Shown here: positions 17,088 through 24,382 of the stretch, one piece after another
Position numbering within the stretch: the stretch's first letter is position 1
Layout: every line of letters starts with the position of its first letter
Assembly (NCBI RefSeq): GCF_003386535.1
Contig: NZ_QTTN01000017.1
Location: forward strand, 89,999 to 128,511
Direction of reading: 5' to 3'
DNA from: Paenibacillus taihuensis
Lineage (GTDB): Bacteria > Bacillota > Bacilli > Paenibacillales > Paenibacillaceae
DNA: 38,513 nucleotides
Made by a program: the position numbers and the translations under genes
The notes under the pieces: generated by a model
Told to the model about the DNA's origin: nothing
Seen by the model: only the letters and a program-made list of their open reading frames with translations
The model's database searches: none

Positions 17088-17123
17088 CAAAAAAAAGAAC
17101 GAGCCCCTCGAAAGGTCTCGTTC
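17088..17123 (-). terminator. terminator of the 64-residue protein gene
   Basis: GAACGAG (17097-17103) pairs with CTCGTTC (17117-17123); on the minus strand eight T follow (17089-17096). Confidence 0.85.
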
Positions 17124-17136
17124 CGTGTTCCAAGTT

Positions 17137-17331
17137 CTATTGCAGTAGCACTTCTTTCTGATGCTCGCAAATGCTATGCTGCACAATCTCAACCGCGTCT
17201 TCAGGCTCCAGAAATGCCAGTCCATCACGCAGCACAATGTTCAAATTCAATTCCCGCTCCGTGAGAAAAGGCACCAGTTCTGGTACTAGCTTCTCCACAA
17301 TCTGTACGAGTCTGACTGTTTCCATATCCAT
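17137..17331 (-). CDS. small hypothetical protein
   Basis: A 64-residue soluble protein with no family I recognise. It is helical at the start (VRLVQIVEKLVPELVPFL), has a central LNLNIVLRDGLAFL strand pair, and an acidic-helical end (EPEDAVEIVQHSI). The gene has an extended -10 TGTTATAAT on the minus strand (about 17403-17411), an AAAGGGTG ribosome site 7-8 nt before ATG 17331, and a textbook terminator, so it is very likely an independent expressed gene. It lies between the YitT gene and the DUF4015 gene on the same strand, with no link to either. Confidence 0.75.
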   Translation of the reverse strand: MDMETVRLVQIVEKLVPELVPFLTERELNLNIVLRDGLAFLEPEDAVEIVQHSICEHQKEVLLQ

Positions 17332-17516
17332 GAAGCATCACCCTTTCATCGTAATGGAGGGTAAAACGTATGGCACGAAACTTGAGGCTTTGGGATAGAT
17401 TTATTATAACAGCAGCATCATGAAAAACCTAGTGCTTCTCCTGAAAATTCCATTCTTGCCACTGCCCGATCTTTTGAAGCTTGGCAGTTGCCTATATTAA
17501 CGTGCTTATAAGGAGC

Positions 17517-18341
17517 TTATAATGAAGACTTGCGGAACTCGCCAAGCACGCCGACCGTCTCTACAATATTAACGAACGCTCGCGGATCTGTCTTTGCGAT
17601 AATCTGCCGGAGCTGGCTAAGCTCGTAGCGGGTAGTTACCGTCATCAGCATATCATTCTCAGAATTGGTGTACCCTCCGCGCGTCTTGATTACCGTAACA
17701 CCGCGGTACAACGGAATTAACGCCTCGCGAAGTTCCTCCGTCTTCGACGTTACGATGAACGCGGTCACCTTCACATGCTTAATATGGATAAGGTCGATAA
17801 TTTTACCTGTCGTGAAGATCGAGAGCAGCGAGAACAGAGCGACATCCCAATCATTGGTTAACAGACCGAGTGCGGCAATAACGGTCCCATTCAGCAGAAA
17901 AATAAGCATGCCGACCGAAATATCCCGTTTGCGTGTGACGATCGCGGCAATGATATCAAATCCGCCTGACGAAGCGCCTTCCCAGAGTGCAAGTCCGCTG
18001 CCGAAGCCGACGACGACCCCGCCGAACACGGCGCCGAGCGTCAAATCCGCCACGAGCGGCTTGACGGGTATAAGCTGCATAAACACCGTCGTTGCTGCAA
18101 CGGAGAGTACGCTCCAGCCAACAAAACGCATTCCGAGCTCACGCCATCCCCAGATTAAAATAGGTACATTTAGAATAAAATAAAGCCAGCCAATGTTGAG
18201 ACCGGATGCATAACCGATTATCATCGTAATGCCGGATACGCCGCCGCTGATCATTTTGTGGGGGATGAGCAGCTGGTTGAAGCCGAAAGCGATGAGCATT
18301 GCGCTAAATAGTGTAATTGCTGCAGTTCTTGATGATCGCAT
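17517..18341 (-). CDS. YitT family membrane protein
   Basis: A protein of about 274 residues with five to six N-terminal membrane helices and a cytoplasmic C-terminal DUF2179 domain. Family landmarks are the start ALFSAMLIAFGFNQLLIP-like helix, the ISGGVSGI loop, LWEGASSGGFDIIA, and the C-terminal TRGGYTNSENDMLMTVTTRYEL. YitT proteins are widespread in Firmicutes; transport is suspected and the function is unproven. ATG 18341 is preferred because GAGGTG lies 9 nt upstream; ATG 18347, two residues earlier, is too close to it. Confidence 0.9.
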   Translation of the reverse strand: MRSSRTAAITLFSAMLIAFGFNQLLIPHKMISGGVSGITMIIGYASGLNIGWLYFILNVPILIWGWRELGMRFVGWSVLSVAATTVFMQLIPVKPLVADLTLGAVFGGVVVGFGSGLALWEGASSGGFDIIAAIVTRKRDISVGMLIFLLNGTVIAALGLLTNDWDVALFSLLSIFTTGKIIDLIHIKHVKVTAFIVTSKTEELREALIPLYRGVTVIKTRGGYTNSENDMLMTVTTRYELSQLRQIIAKTDPRAFVNIVETVGVLGEFRKSSL

Positions 18342-18471
18342 GGTCATTTCACCTCTAGGAAGTTTGGAAAGCCATTTAGCAGTTTAACAAAAGGACACAA
18401 AGTTTGTCTATTCCTTCAAATAGAGCTAGTATGTGTCTGAAGTGTTAACTGGTATTCTGAAAGTCGTTTGT

Positions 18472-18479
18472 GCTATAAT
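18472..18479 (+). promoter_or_regulatory. extended -10 promoter of the RNA helicase gene
   Basis: TGCTATAAT, an extended -10 with TATAAT at 18474-18479; no good -35 hexamer. Predicted leader about 42 nt. Confidence 0.55.
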
Positions 18480-18527
18480 GAACTGAATATTTTCTGTAGG
18501 ATGCAGATAGAAGGAGATTGAAAACAT

Positions 18528-20114
18528 TTGAGTTTGAAAACATTTGCAGAATTCGGCTTGGAACCTAAGGTTCTTCAAGCCATCACAGAGCTTGGTTTTG
18601 AGGAATCAACGCCAATCCAATCCAAATCCATTCCAATTGCGCTTACCGGCACCGATATGATCGGCCAAGCACAAACAGGAACGGGTAAGACGGCTGCCTT
18701 CGGTATTCCGCTTGTCAACAAGATTCCGGTAACCGAAGATCGTATCGTCGCACTAATTATGACCCCGACCCGTGAGCTTGCGATCCAAGTTTCGGAAGAA
18801 ATCGGAAAGCTTACTCGTTACAAAGGTTTGCGTTCGCTTCCAATTTATGGTGGTCAAGAGATCGGACGTCAGATCCGAGCACTGAAGAAGCGCCCACAAA
18901 TTATTATCGGTACGCCAGGTCGTTTGCTCGATCACATCAACCGCAAAACGATCAAATTGGACGATGTACAAACGGTTATTCTCGACGAAGCGGACGAAAT
19001 GCTCGATATGGGCTTCATGGAAGACATTACTTCCATCTTGTCCCTCGTACCGGACAACCGCCAAACGATGCTGTTCTCGGCAACAATGCCGACGAACATC
19101 CGTAAACTGGCTGACCAGTTCCTGAAGAACCCTGAGCATGTATCGGTTATCCCGACACAAGTGACTGCTCCGTCCATCGATCAAGCGTACATTGAAGTGC
19201 ATGAGCGCCAGAAGTTCGATGCGCTTAGCCGTTTGCTTGATATGGAATCGCCTGAGCTTGCTATCATTTTCGGTCGTACGAAGCGTCGTGTAGACGAATT
19301 GAGCGAAGCGTTGCAGAAACGCGGATATTCCGCTGACGGTCTGCATGGTGACTTGTCCCAAAATCAGCGTGACAACGTGATGCGTAAATTCCGCGACGGC
19401 AGCATCGATGTCCTAGTTGCGACAGACGTTGCAGCTCGTGGTCTTGACGTTTCGGGCGTAACGCACGTTATTAACTTTGACTTGCCGCAAGATCCGGAGA
19501 GTTATGTACACCGTATCGGCCGTACGGGCCGTGCTGGTAAAGAAGGCGTCGCTTGGTCGTTCGTAACACCACGCGAGCTGGATCATATGCACTTCATCGA
19601 GCGTGTAACGCGTCACAAGATTGCGAAGAAGCCGCTGCCTAGCCTTGCAGAAGCAATCGAAGGCAAGCAACGTATTACGGCTGAACGTATTCTTGAAGGG
19701 CTTGATGCGGAAGGCGTAAATGAGTTCAAGGCAATTGCAATTCAATTGCTTGAGCAGTACGATTCCGTTAACTTGCTGGCAGCAGCAATCAAACTGATCA
19801 CTGGCGAGAAGAAGGATGTCAACATCGAGCTTACGCCGGAAGATCCAATTCGTGCGAAGAAGCGCAGACCGGATGTTCGATCGAACGGACGCCGTTTCTC
19901 CGGCGGTCCATTCGGCGGCGGCAGTCGTTCCGGCAGCGGCCCTCGTGGACGCGGTGAGAATGGCGGACGCGGCGGCTACAGCGGCGGCAATCGCAGCGGC
20001 AGTGGAAGCGGCAGCGGCTACGGCCGTGATCGCGACCGCGATGGCGGCGGCAAAGGCCGCAGCGGCGAAGGACGCGGCGAAGCTCGTCGTCCACGTCCAT
20101 CCTCTGTTGAATAA
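18528..20114 (+). CDS. cshA: DEAD-box ATP-dependent RNA helicase, CshA type
   Basis: A 528-residue RNA helicase involved in RNA turnover and cold adaptation. Domain 1 has the Q motif GFEESTPIQ, motif I AQTGTGKT (48-55), PTRELA, TPGR, motif II DEAD and motif III SAT. Domain 2 has [25 protein letters not shown] and [10 protein letters not shown]. After about residue 440 comes a low-complexity tail rich in Gly, Arg and Ser, which would bind RNA. The start is TTG 18528, 11 nt from AAGGAG; the 13-mer TTGAAAACATTTG occurs twice (18518 and 18534), so a second in-frame TTG lies two codons later. It ends in its own terminator. Confidence 0.94.
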   Translation: MSLKTFAEFGLEPKVLQAITELGFEESTPIQSKSIPIALTGTDMIGQAQTGTGKTAAFGIPLVNKIPVTEDRIVALIMTPTRELAIQVSEEIGKLTRYKGLRSLPIYGGQEIGRQIRALKKRPQIIIGTPGRLLDHINRKTIKLDDVQTVILDEADEMLDMGFMEDITSILSLVPDNRQTMLFSATMPTNIRKLADQFLKNPEHVSVIPTQVTAPSIDQAYIEVHERQKFDALSRLLDMESPELAIIFGRTKRRVDELSEALQKRGYSADGLHGDLSQNQRDNVMRKFRDGSIDVLVATDVAARGLDVSGVTHVINFDLPQDPESYVHRIGRTGRAGKEGVAWSFVTPRELDHMHFIERVTRHKIAKKPLPSLAEAIEGKQRITAERILEGLDAEGVNEFKAIAIQLLEQYDSVNLLAAAIKLITGEKKDVNIELTPEDPIRAKKRRPDVRSNGRRFSGGPFGGGSRSGSGPRGRGENGGRGGYSGGNRSGSGSGSGYGRDRDRDGGGKGRSGEGRGEARRPRPSSVE

Positions 20115-20129
20115 GCGGTAATGAACACA

Positions 20130-20179
20130 GGGGCATCTGTTTAGCCGAGTAATCGGATAAATAGACGCCCCTTTCTTTT
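20130..20179 (+). terminator. terminator of the helicase gene
   Basis: AGGGGC (20130-20135) pairs with GCCCCT (20168-20173), extended inward by imperfect pairing; a T-rich run follows. Confidence 0.75.
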
Positions 20180-20274
20180 TAACAGAAGCAAGCTCCTACA
20201 ATGATGATCAGCAAGATAAACAGAACGAGAATGATAGCGGGGGAAGTCAAGTTTCCGTGATGGGCACTGCTCAT
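20179..20274 (-). CDS. YjcZ family sporulation peptide
   Basis: A 31-residue membrane peptide. The C-terminal LFILLIIIVGACFC is the hallmark of the YjcZ family, short proteins found in Bacillales and tied to the spore or mother cell; the N-terminal dozen residues are polar (SSAHHGNLTSP). The start is ATG 20274, with AAGGAGG 8 nt upstream; a longer frame to 20361 has no ribosome site. A sigma-E/sigma-K-like promoter lies upstream. Its exact role is not known. Confidence 0.88.
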   Translation of the reverse strand: MSSAHHGNLTSPAIILVLFILLIIIVGACFC

Positions 20275-20318
20275 GAGACGGCCTCCTTTACCTGCTAGCA
20301 TGGGCAATCGTAACACTA

Positions 20319-20345
20319 TAATGTATGCGTTTAGGTTATAGCCGT
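20319..20345 (-). promoter_or_regulatory. candidate sporulation (sigma-K/sigma-E) promoter of the YjcZ gene
   Basis: On the minus strand CATACATTA (plus 20319-20327) matches the sigma-K -10 CATANNNTA and is close to the sigma-E -10. The AC dinucleotide of a sigma-K -35 lies 16 bases upstream (20344-20345). The match fits the peptide family, but the -35 is short and weak evidence. Confidence 0.45.
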
Positions 20346-20452
20346 TTAGACGCATGCCCACATTCCCGAAAATGGGCGTTGGCTTATGGGGAAGACTATA
20401 TTATAGTTATCGTAGAAGAAAATGAAATCGCTTGCTAGGAGGATAAAGCAAC

Positions 20453-21247
20453 ATGGAAATGAGAGGCATGATGGGCGGGTTTTACAAAATCTCGGAATGG
20501 ATAATGCGCTTATCGGTGACGAACGTGCTCTGGATTATTTGTTCGCTGCCGTTTATTATCTTGCTGTTCCCGGTTTTATTCGCACAAAACGGCGACCAAT
20601 TGCTCGGTTACTTTATCGTAGCAGGCATTGTAGCTCCATTCACGTTATTCCCGGCAACTGCGGCCATGTTCGCCGTAGCGCGCAAATGGGTAATGGGCGA
20701 AGTTGATGCGCCGCTGCTTCGTACGTTCTTCCGGAACTACAAGGACAGCTACGTACAAGCCATGATCGGCGGTATCATCTATGTTATTCTGTTCTCCGTT
20801 CTGATCGTCGACTTCCGCGTGTACTTGGTGAAGCTTGAATCGCTGCGACTGTTGTCGTATCTGTTCATCGCGCTTCTCGCATTGCTGGCTGTATCGTTGT
20901 TTAACTTCTTCTCGATGGTTGTTCATTACCACATGAAGACGACGCAGCTGCTTAAGAACGCCGTGCTGCTCACAATCGGACGTCCGTTCCGTTCGCTGTC
21001 GACTGTCATTCTGTGCGGATTCGTGATCTACATTAGCTTCAGCTCGCCTAAGCTGATGTTCCTCGTTCCGTTCTTCACAGGCAGCGTTGTCTCGATCATC
21101 GCATTCTGGAACTTCTACGGCATCTACACGAAGCTGCAAGATCAAATGCAGAAGGCAGCGGAAGCCGAGGCGGAAGAGGAGCGTAAACGGCTTGAGGAAG
21201 AGGGAATTGTCCTGCATACAGAAGAAGGACAACCGACCATTAAATAG
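20453..21247 (+). CDS. DUF624 (YesL-like) membrane protein
   Basis: A 264-residue integral membrane protein of the DUF624/YesL family. It shows the family opening GGFYKISEWIMRLSVTNVLWIICSLP split over the first helix, FTLFPATAAMFAVARKWVMGE after the second helix, and about five to six helices in total. The last 35 residues are a charged helix (EAEAEEERKRLEEEG) that could form a coiled coil in the cytoplasm. Members often sit beside carbohydrate ABC transporters, but here no such genes are near. ATG 20453 follows AGGAGG at 20437-20442, about 10 nt upstream. Confidence 0.87.
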   Translation: MEMRGMMGGFYKISEWIMRLSVTNVLWIICSLPFIILLFPVLFAQNGDQLLGYFIVAGIVAPFTLFPATAAMFAVARKWVMGEVDAPLLRTFFRNYKDSYVQAMIGGIIYVILFSVLIVDFRVYLVKLESLRLLSYLFIALLALLAVSLFNFFSMVVHYHMKTTQLLKNAVLLTIGRPFRSLSTVILCGFVIYISFSSPKLMFLVPFFTGSVVSIIAFWNFYGIYTKLQDQMQKAAEAEAEEERKRLEEEGIVLHTEEGQPTIK

Positions 21248-21261
21248 CTGAAGTCCTCGAG

Positions 21262-21290
21262 TTTACTTTTGCTTAAGATACGTCTATAAT
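21262..21290 (+). promoter_or_regulatory. promoter of the structured small RNA
   Basis: TTTACT (21262-21267), 17 bases, TATAAT (21285-21290). No reading frame follows before the terminator at 21487-21511, so the product is an RNA. Confidence 0.65.
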
Positions 21291-21296
21291 AGCAAT

Positions 21297-21511
21297 ACAT
21301 CCTGCGATGTACGTTACGGCTTATCACTTGTTTTGAACCAATGGCTGTTTTTAGGGAGACTCAATTGAAGCGCAGCTGACATGCCCTCGAAAAGGGATCT
21401 CAAAAACGCTTCTGCGGCCACCCACCTGCGAGAGCGGGTTCAGAAACAAGCAAGCTGGACGGCAGAGCGGGTATATGATTCAAATGAAAAAGGGGGCAAC
21501 CCCTTTTTTTT
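21297..21511 (+). ncRNA. ssrS: structured small RNA, 6S RNA (SsrS) candidate
   Basis: About 215 nt between its own promoter and a strong terminator (GGGG-GCAA-CCCC flanked by A and T runs). The ends pair: near the 5' end CTGC, CGT and GGCTT match, in order, GCAG, ACG and AAGCT near the 3' end. Next, CTTGTTTTGAACC pairs with GGTTCAGAAACAAG with one bulge, giving a long rod. Further in are GAAGCG/CGCTTC, a CCCTCGAAAAGGG hairpin, and on the 3' side ACCTGC-GAGA-GCGGGT. A rod with paired ends, internal loops and a 3'-side hairpin is the architecture of Firmicutes 6S RNA, which binds vegetative RNA polymerase. Family identity is my inference; length and context agree. No SRP, tmRNA or RNase P signature is present. 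Confidence 0.5.
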
Positions 21512-21574
21512 GTATCATCATCTATGCTATGATGTTTGATAGTGTACATAGACAGTTGGAGGGGGAGATTACCT

Positions 21575-21967
21575 TTGTTGAAGCGGACCCTCGTCGGGTT
21601 GCTGCGCAGTCATGAATTGACTGGCGATAAAGCGAAAGATCCGTTGCTTAAATCCCATTACTACAAATTATCCCGGGAGAAGGCGTGGGAAGAAGTCGTC
21701 TCCACACTCAAAAAAATGCAAGGCTATAAGCTGCTTCATGAAGTTCCTTCCGTAGGTGAGATTGTTCTCGAGAAGCGGACGGTTACCGGACGTACAATGG
21801 ACATTACCGTCTCGGTCATTAATGTGAACCCAGTAACAGCTGCTGTAGATATTTACTCCGCGTCGCGCGGTTCTTTCGGAGACCTTGGTTCCAACTATCG
21901 GATTATTCTTGATATTTACCGGACTCTCGATAAGAAGCTGGCTCAGTATAAAACATCCAGCATATAA
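21575..21967 (+). CDS. DUF1499-like protein
   Basis: A 130-residue soluble protein. The C-terminal part, IYSASRGSFGDLGSNYRII, has the RSASR-x-G-x-x-D-L-G-x-N signature of DUF1499 proteins, and the N-terminal half contains a helix (REKAWEEVVSTLKKM) and strands (VGEIVLEKRTV, MDITVSVINV). Function is unknown. The frame is open from 21536 but the start is TTG 21575 (or the adjacent TTG 21578), 8 nt after the GGAGGGGGAGA tract. An extended -10 TGCTATGAT (21525-21533) lies between the small RNA terminator and this gene, so it is probably transcribed separately. Confidence 0.75.
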   Translation: MLKRTLVGLLRSHELTGDKAKDPLLKSHYYKLSREKAWEEVVSTLKKMQGYKLLHEVPSVGEIVLEKRTVTGRTMDITVSVINVNPVTAAVDIYSASRGSFGDLGSNYRIILDIYRTLDKKLAQYKTSSI

Positions 21968-21986
21968 TAACGCAAGTGTAAACGAG

Positions 21987-22022
21987 AAAAAGCGAGGAAG
22001 GGGGTCCCTTACCTCGCTTTTA
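21987..22022. terminator. bidirectional terminator
   Basis: AAAAGCGAGG (21988-21997) pairs with CCTCGCTTTT (22012-22021), with AAGGG and CCCTT pairing inside. It can serve the DUF1499-like gene and the convergent tpx. Confidence 0.88.
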
Positions 22023-22038
22023 TCATGGTTTATGTAGC

Positions 22039-22557
22039 TTATACGAGTGCTTGAAGCGCGTTAAGTGCATTCTCGTAGTTCGGGTGCTCAGTCATTTCGC
22101 CAAGCACTTCCACGTATTGAATCGTGTCGTTAGCGTCGATGACGAAGATTGCACGCATGTCGAGGTTCAAGTCTTTGATCAGAACGCCATAAGCTTCGCC
22201 GAAGTTGTTGTTTCTGTAGTCGGAGAGCATAACCACTTTGTCTACGCCTGCAGCGCCGCACCAGCGAGCTTGAGCGAATGGAAGGTCTACGCTGACCGTA
22301 AGAATCGCAACGTTGTCACCGAATTTGCCAGCTTCTTCGTTAAAGCGGCGAGTTTGCGCATCGCAAACGCCTGTATCGATGGAAGGAACTACGCTGACAA
22401 GCTTTACTTTGCCTGCGAAATCCTTCAAGGAGACTACGTCAACCAGCGATTTGTTCAATTGGAAATCTGGTGCTTGGTCACCAACTTTAAGTTCTGGACC
22501 GATCAGAGTAAGCGGATTGCCTTTAAGCGTTGCAACGCCTGTACGTTCTTGCGCCAT
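22039..22557 (-). CDS. tpx: thiol peroxidase (atypical 2-Cys peroxiredoxin)
   Basis: A 172-residue peroxiredoxin that reduces hydrogen peroxide and alkyl hydroperoxides with electrons from thioredoxin. The peroxidatic cysteine is C65 in PSIDTGVCDAQTRRF; the resolving cysteine is C100 in FAQARWCGAAG, the spacing expected for Tpx. The N-terminal LKGNPLTLIG and GDQAPDF are family marks. The start is ATG 22557 with AAGGAGG 10 nt upstream; a frame to 22626 runs through the promoter and is not used. A PerR-like box overlaps the promoter, which suits an oxidative-stress gene. Confidence 0.96.
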   Translation of the reverse strand: MAQERTGVATLKGNPLTLIGPELKVGDQAPDFQLNKSLVDVVSLKDFAGKVKLVSVVPSIDTGVCDAQTRRFNEEAGKFGDNVAILTVSVDLPFAQARWCGAAGVDKVVMLSDYRNNNFGEAYGVLIKDLNLDMRAIFVIDANDTIQYVEVLGEMTEHPNYENALNALQALV

Positions 22558-22594
22558 TAAAAAACAGCCTCCTTGAAATGGAATAGGTTTATTA

Positions 22595-22633
22595 CCAAAA
22601 TTATTATAAGCATAATGAAATACCATTGTCCAA
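22595..22633 (-). promoter_or_regulatory. tpx promoter with candidate PerR box
   Basis: Minus strand: a -10 TATAAT (plus 22603-22608) with TGGACA 18 bases upstream. Overlapping the -10 is TTATAATAATTTTGG (plus 22595-22609), which matches the PerR consensus TTATAATNATTATAA perfectly in the left half and partly in the right half (11 of 14 positions). Confidence 0.45.
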
Positions 22634-22651
22634 TAGGGAGTGTGGAACGGT

Positions 22652-23263
22652 TTGATTTTTCTCCGATATGAAAGCTTCCGCAGCTATTTGCGGTTCTATC
22701 CGGTTACTTCCGCGATTATAGCCATCAACTTGCTCGTATACATTCTTGATCATCTCGTATTCAATGGCACATTACTCGATCGCGGTTTTTTCAGAAGCAC
22801 GCCAAATGGTCATTATTTCTCCTTCGACGAACCGTGGCGCTATGTAACCGCGGAGTTTCTGCATCTGAGCATTTCGCACATCTTCTACAACATGTTCAGC
22901 ATGCTCATCTTTGCGCCGCCGCTGGAGCGGATGCTGGGCCACGTCCGGTATGCCGGTTTCTATCTGCTGTGCGGCATCGTTGGCAACCTGCTGAGCGCAA
23001 TCGCGAGCACGGAGACGTATGGTGCGGGTGCATCTGGTTCGATTTACGGTGTGTTCGGCGCTTATCTCTACTTGGCGGTTATGAAACGCTCGATGGATGT
23101 GAACTCCCGCAAGACGGTATATACCATCCTGATCTTCGGGCTGCTGTACACGTTCATCGCGCCGAATATTGGTGTATGGGCTCATATTGGCGGCTTGTTC
23201 GCGGGCTTCTTGTTAATGTACATCTACGATTGGTATGTCACATTGAAACAAAACCGCCGATAA
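22652..23263 (+). CDS. rhomboid family intramembrane serine protease
   Basis: A membrane protease of about 203 residues with six helices that cuts transmembrane helices of substrate proteins. The catalytic serine is S128 in GASGSIYGVFGAY and the catalytic histidine H178 in WAHIGGLFAGF. The helix-2 block HLSISHIFYNMFSM supplies the oxyanion residues expected for the family (H and N). The start is probably TTG 22652 (MIFLRYES), 11 nt after GGGAG; GTG 22640 would begin within that site. Substrate unknown. It is divergent from tpx, the two starts being about 95 bp apart. Confidence 0.93.
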   Translation: MIFLRYESFRSYLRFYPVTSAIIAINLLVYILDHLVFNGTLLDRGFFRSTPNGHYFSFDEPWRYVTAEFLHLSISHIFYNMFSMLIFAPPLERMLGHVRYAGFYLLCGIVGNLLSAIASTETYGAGASGSIYGVFGAYLYLAVMKRSMDVNSRKTVYTILIFGLLYTFIAPNIGVWAHIGGLFAGFLLMYIYDWYVTLKQNRR

Positions 23264-23314
23264 TTAAAGAGATAGGCTGCAAGAGCGCAGTTTCGGAATA
23301 GAAGAGGGGACGCC

Positions 23315-24223
23315 ATGGAGCTTCGTCAATTGTATTATTTTGTGAAAGTGGCCAAGAGAGAGCATGTTACGAAAGCGGCGGAGGAGCTGCACGTGGCGCA
23401 ATCGGCGGTCAGCCGCCAAATCCATCAGCTTGAAGAGGAGCTGGGGGCGAAGCTGTTTGTGCAAAAGGGACGGAACCTGCAGCTGACGCCGGTCGGTTCC
23501 TTGTTTCTGAAGCGGGCTGAAGTGATCTTGGCTGATCTCGAGCGCGCTGTGGTGGAGATTCAGGAATTTCTCGATCCGGAGAAAGGGGAAATTCGGCTCG
23601 GCTTCCCGCACAGCTTGGGCATCTCCCTGATCCCTGAAGTGGTGGCCGCGTTCCGTAAGCTGAATCCGAACGTGAAGTTTCGGTTCAAGCAGGGGATGTA
23701 TCCGTCGCTCATTCAGGATGTGATGAAAGGGGAGGTCGATCTTGCCTTTGTATCTCCTTGTCCGGAAAGCCATCCGCACGTAACAGGCGAGCTTGTGCTG
23801 ACAGAGGAGCTGTACGCGATCTTGCCGCCGACGCATCCGCTTGCTAAGGAAGACGCGATAGATCTCATTCAGCTGAAGGACGAAATGTTCGTCCTCTTCA
23901 GTGAAGGCTACTCGCTGCGCCCGATTGTATGGGAGGCGTGCAAGGAAGCCGGTTTTACGCCTCGAATCGGGTTCGAAGGGGAAGAGACCGATACGATTCG
24001 CGGGCTTGTGGCCGCGGGGATGGGCGTCAGCTTGCTGCCGGAGATGGCCTTATACGCGTCAGGGCCGCTGCAGCCGGCGAAGGTGAAGGTGAAGTCGCCG
24101 AATGTGACGCGGACGATTGGTCTTATCTATCGTTCTAACGAGAAGCTGCCGCTGGTGGCGAAGGCGTTTCAGACGTATTTGCTTGATTTCTTTGAATGCG
24201 ATCGGTTCAGGAAGCGTTCGTAA
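23315..24223 (+). CDS. LysR family transcriptional regulator, GltC-like
   Basis: A 302-residue LysR-type regulator. The winged HTH covers residues 1-60 (MELRQLYYFVKVAKREHVTK, then AAEELHVAQSAVSRQIHQLE), followed by a linker helix and a substrate-binding domain that begins EIRLGFPHSLG. Overall it closely resembles Bacillus GltC, the activator of glutamate synthase genes, including the ITGKIL/VTGELV-type segment, FVLFSEGYSLR and GLVAAGMGVSLLPE. However, gltAB is not adjacent, so the target is uncertain and I give no symbol. ATG 23315 follows GAAGAGGGG. It starts 51 nt after the rhomboid gene and may be co-transcribed. Confidence 0.88.
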   Translation: MELRQLYYFVKVAKREHVTKAAEELHVAQSAVSRQIHQLEEELGAKLFVQKGRNLQLTPVGSLFLKRAEVILADLERAVVEIQEFLDPEKGEIRLGFPHSLGISLIPEVVAAFRKLNPNVKFRFKQGMYPSLIQDVMKGEVDLAFVSPCPESHPHVTGELVLTEELYAILPPTHPLAKEDAIDLIQLKDEMFVLFSEGYSLRPIVWEACKEAGFTPRIGFEGEETDTIRGLVAAGMGVSLLPEMALYASGPLQPAKVKVKSPNVTRTIGLIYRSNEKLPLVAKAFQTYLLDFFECDRFRKRS

Positions 24224-24248
24224 TTGAAGTGATCCATGTAAGAAAGTG

Positions 24249-24292
24249 AAGTCTCTTGTGGAGGATATGTTATCTCCGTGGGAGGCTTTTTT
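24249..24292 (+). terminator. terminator of the LysR gene
   Basis: AAGTCTC (24249-24255) pairs with GAGGCTT (24282-24288) with one G-T pair; a second stem, GGA-GATA with TATC-TCC, lies inside; six T follow. Confidence 0.7.
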
Positions 24293-24382
24293 GGTGTGTC
24301 TGCCACATTAGAAGGATGGGGATAATAAGGACAAGATGTCATAGATTATTTGTGAAATAGTGAAAAAGGATCGGTGTCCTGA

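Noticed and set aside
17506..17522. Perfect AT-rich palindrome TTATAAG-GAG-CTTATAA at the end of the YitT gene
   Set aside because: The stem is short and AT-rich with no T run, and it overlaps the stop codon; too weak to call a terminator or operator.
21297..21511. Riboswitch or T-box controlling the downstream DUF1499-like gene
   Set aside because: No conserved core of the SAM, cobalamin, lysine, THF or T-box classes was seen, and the downstream gene has its own extended -10 element after the terminator.
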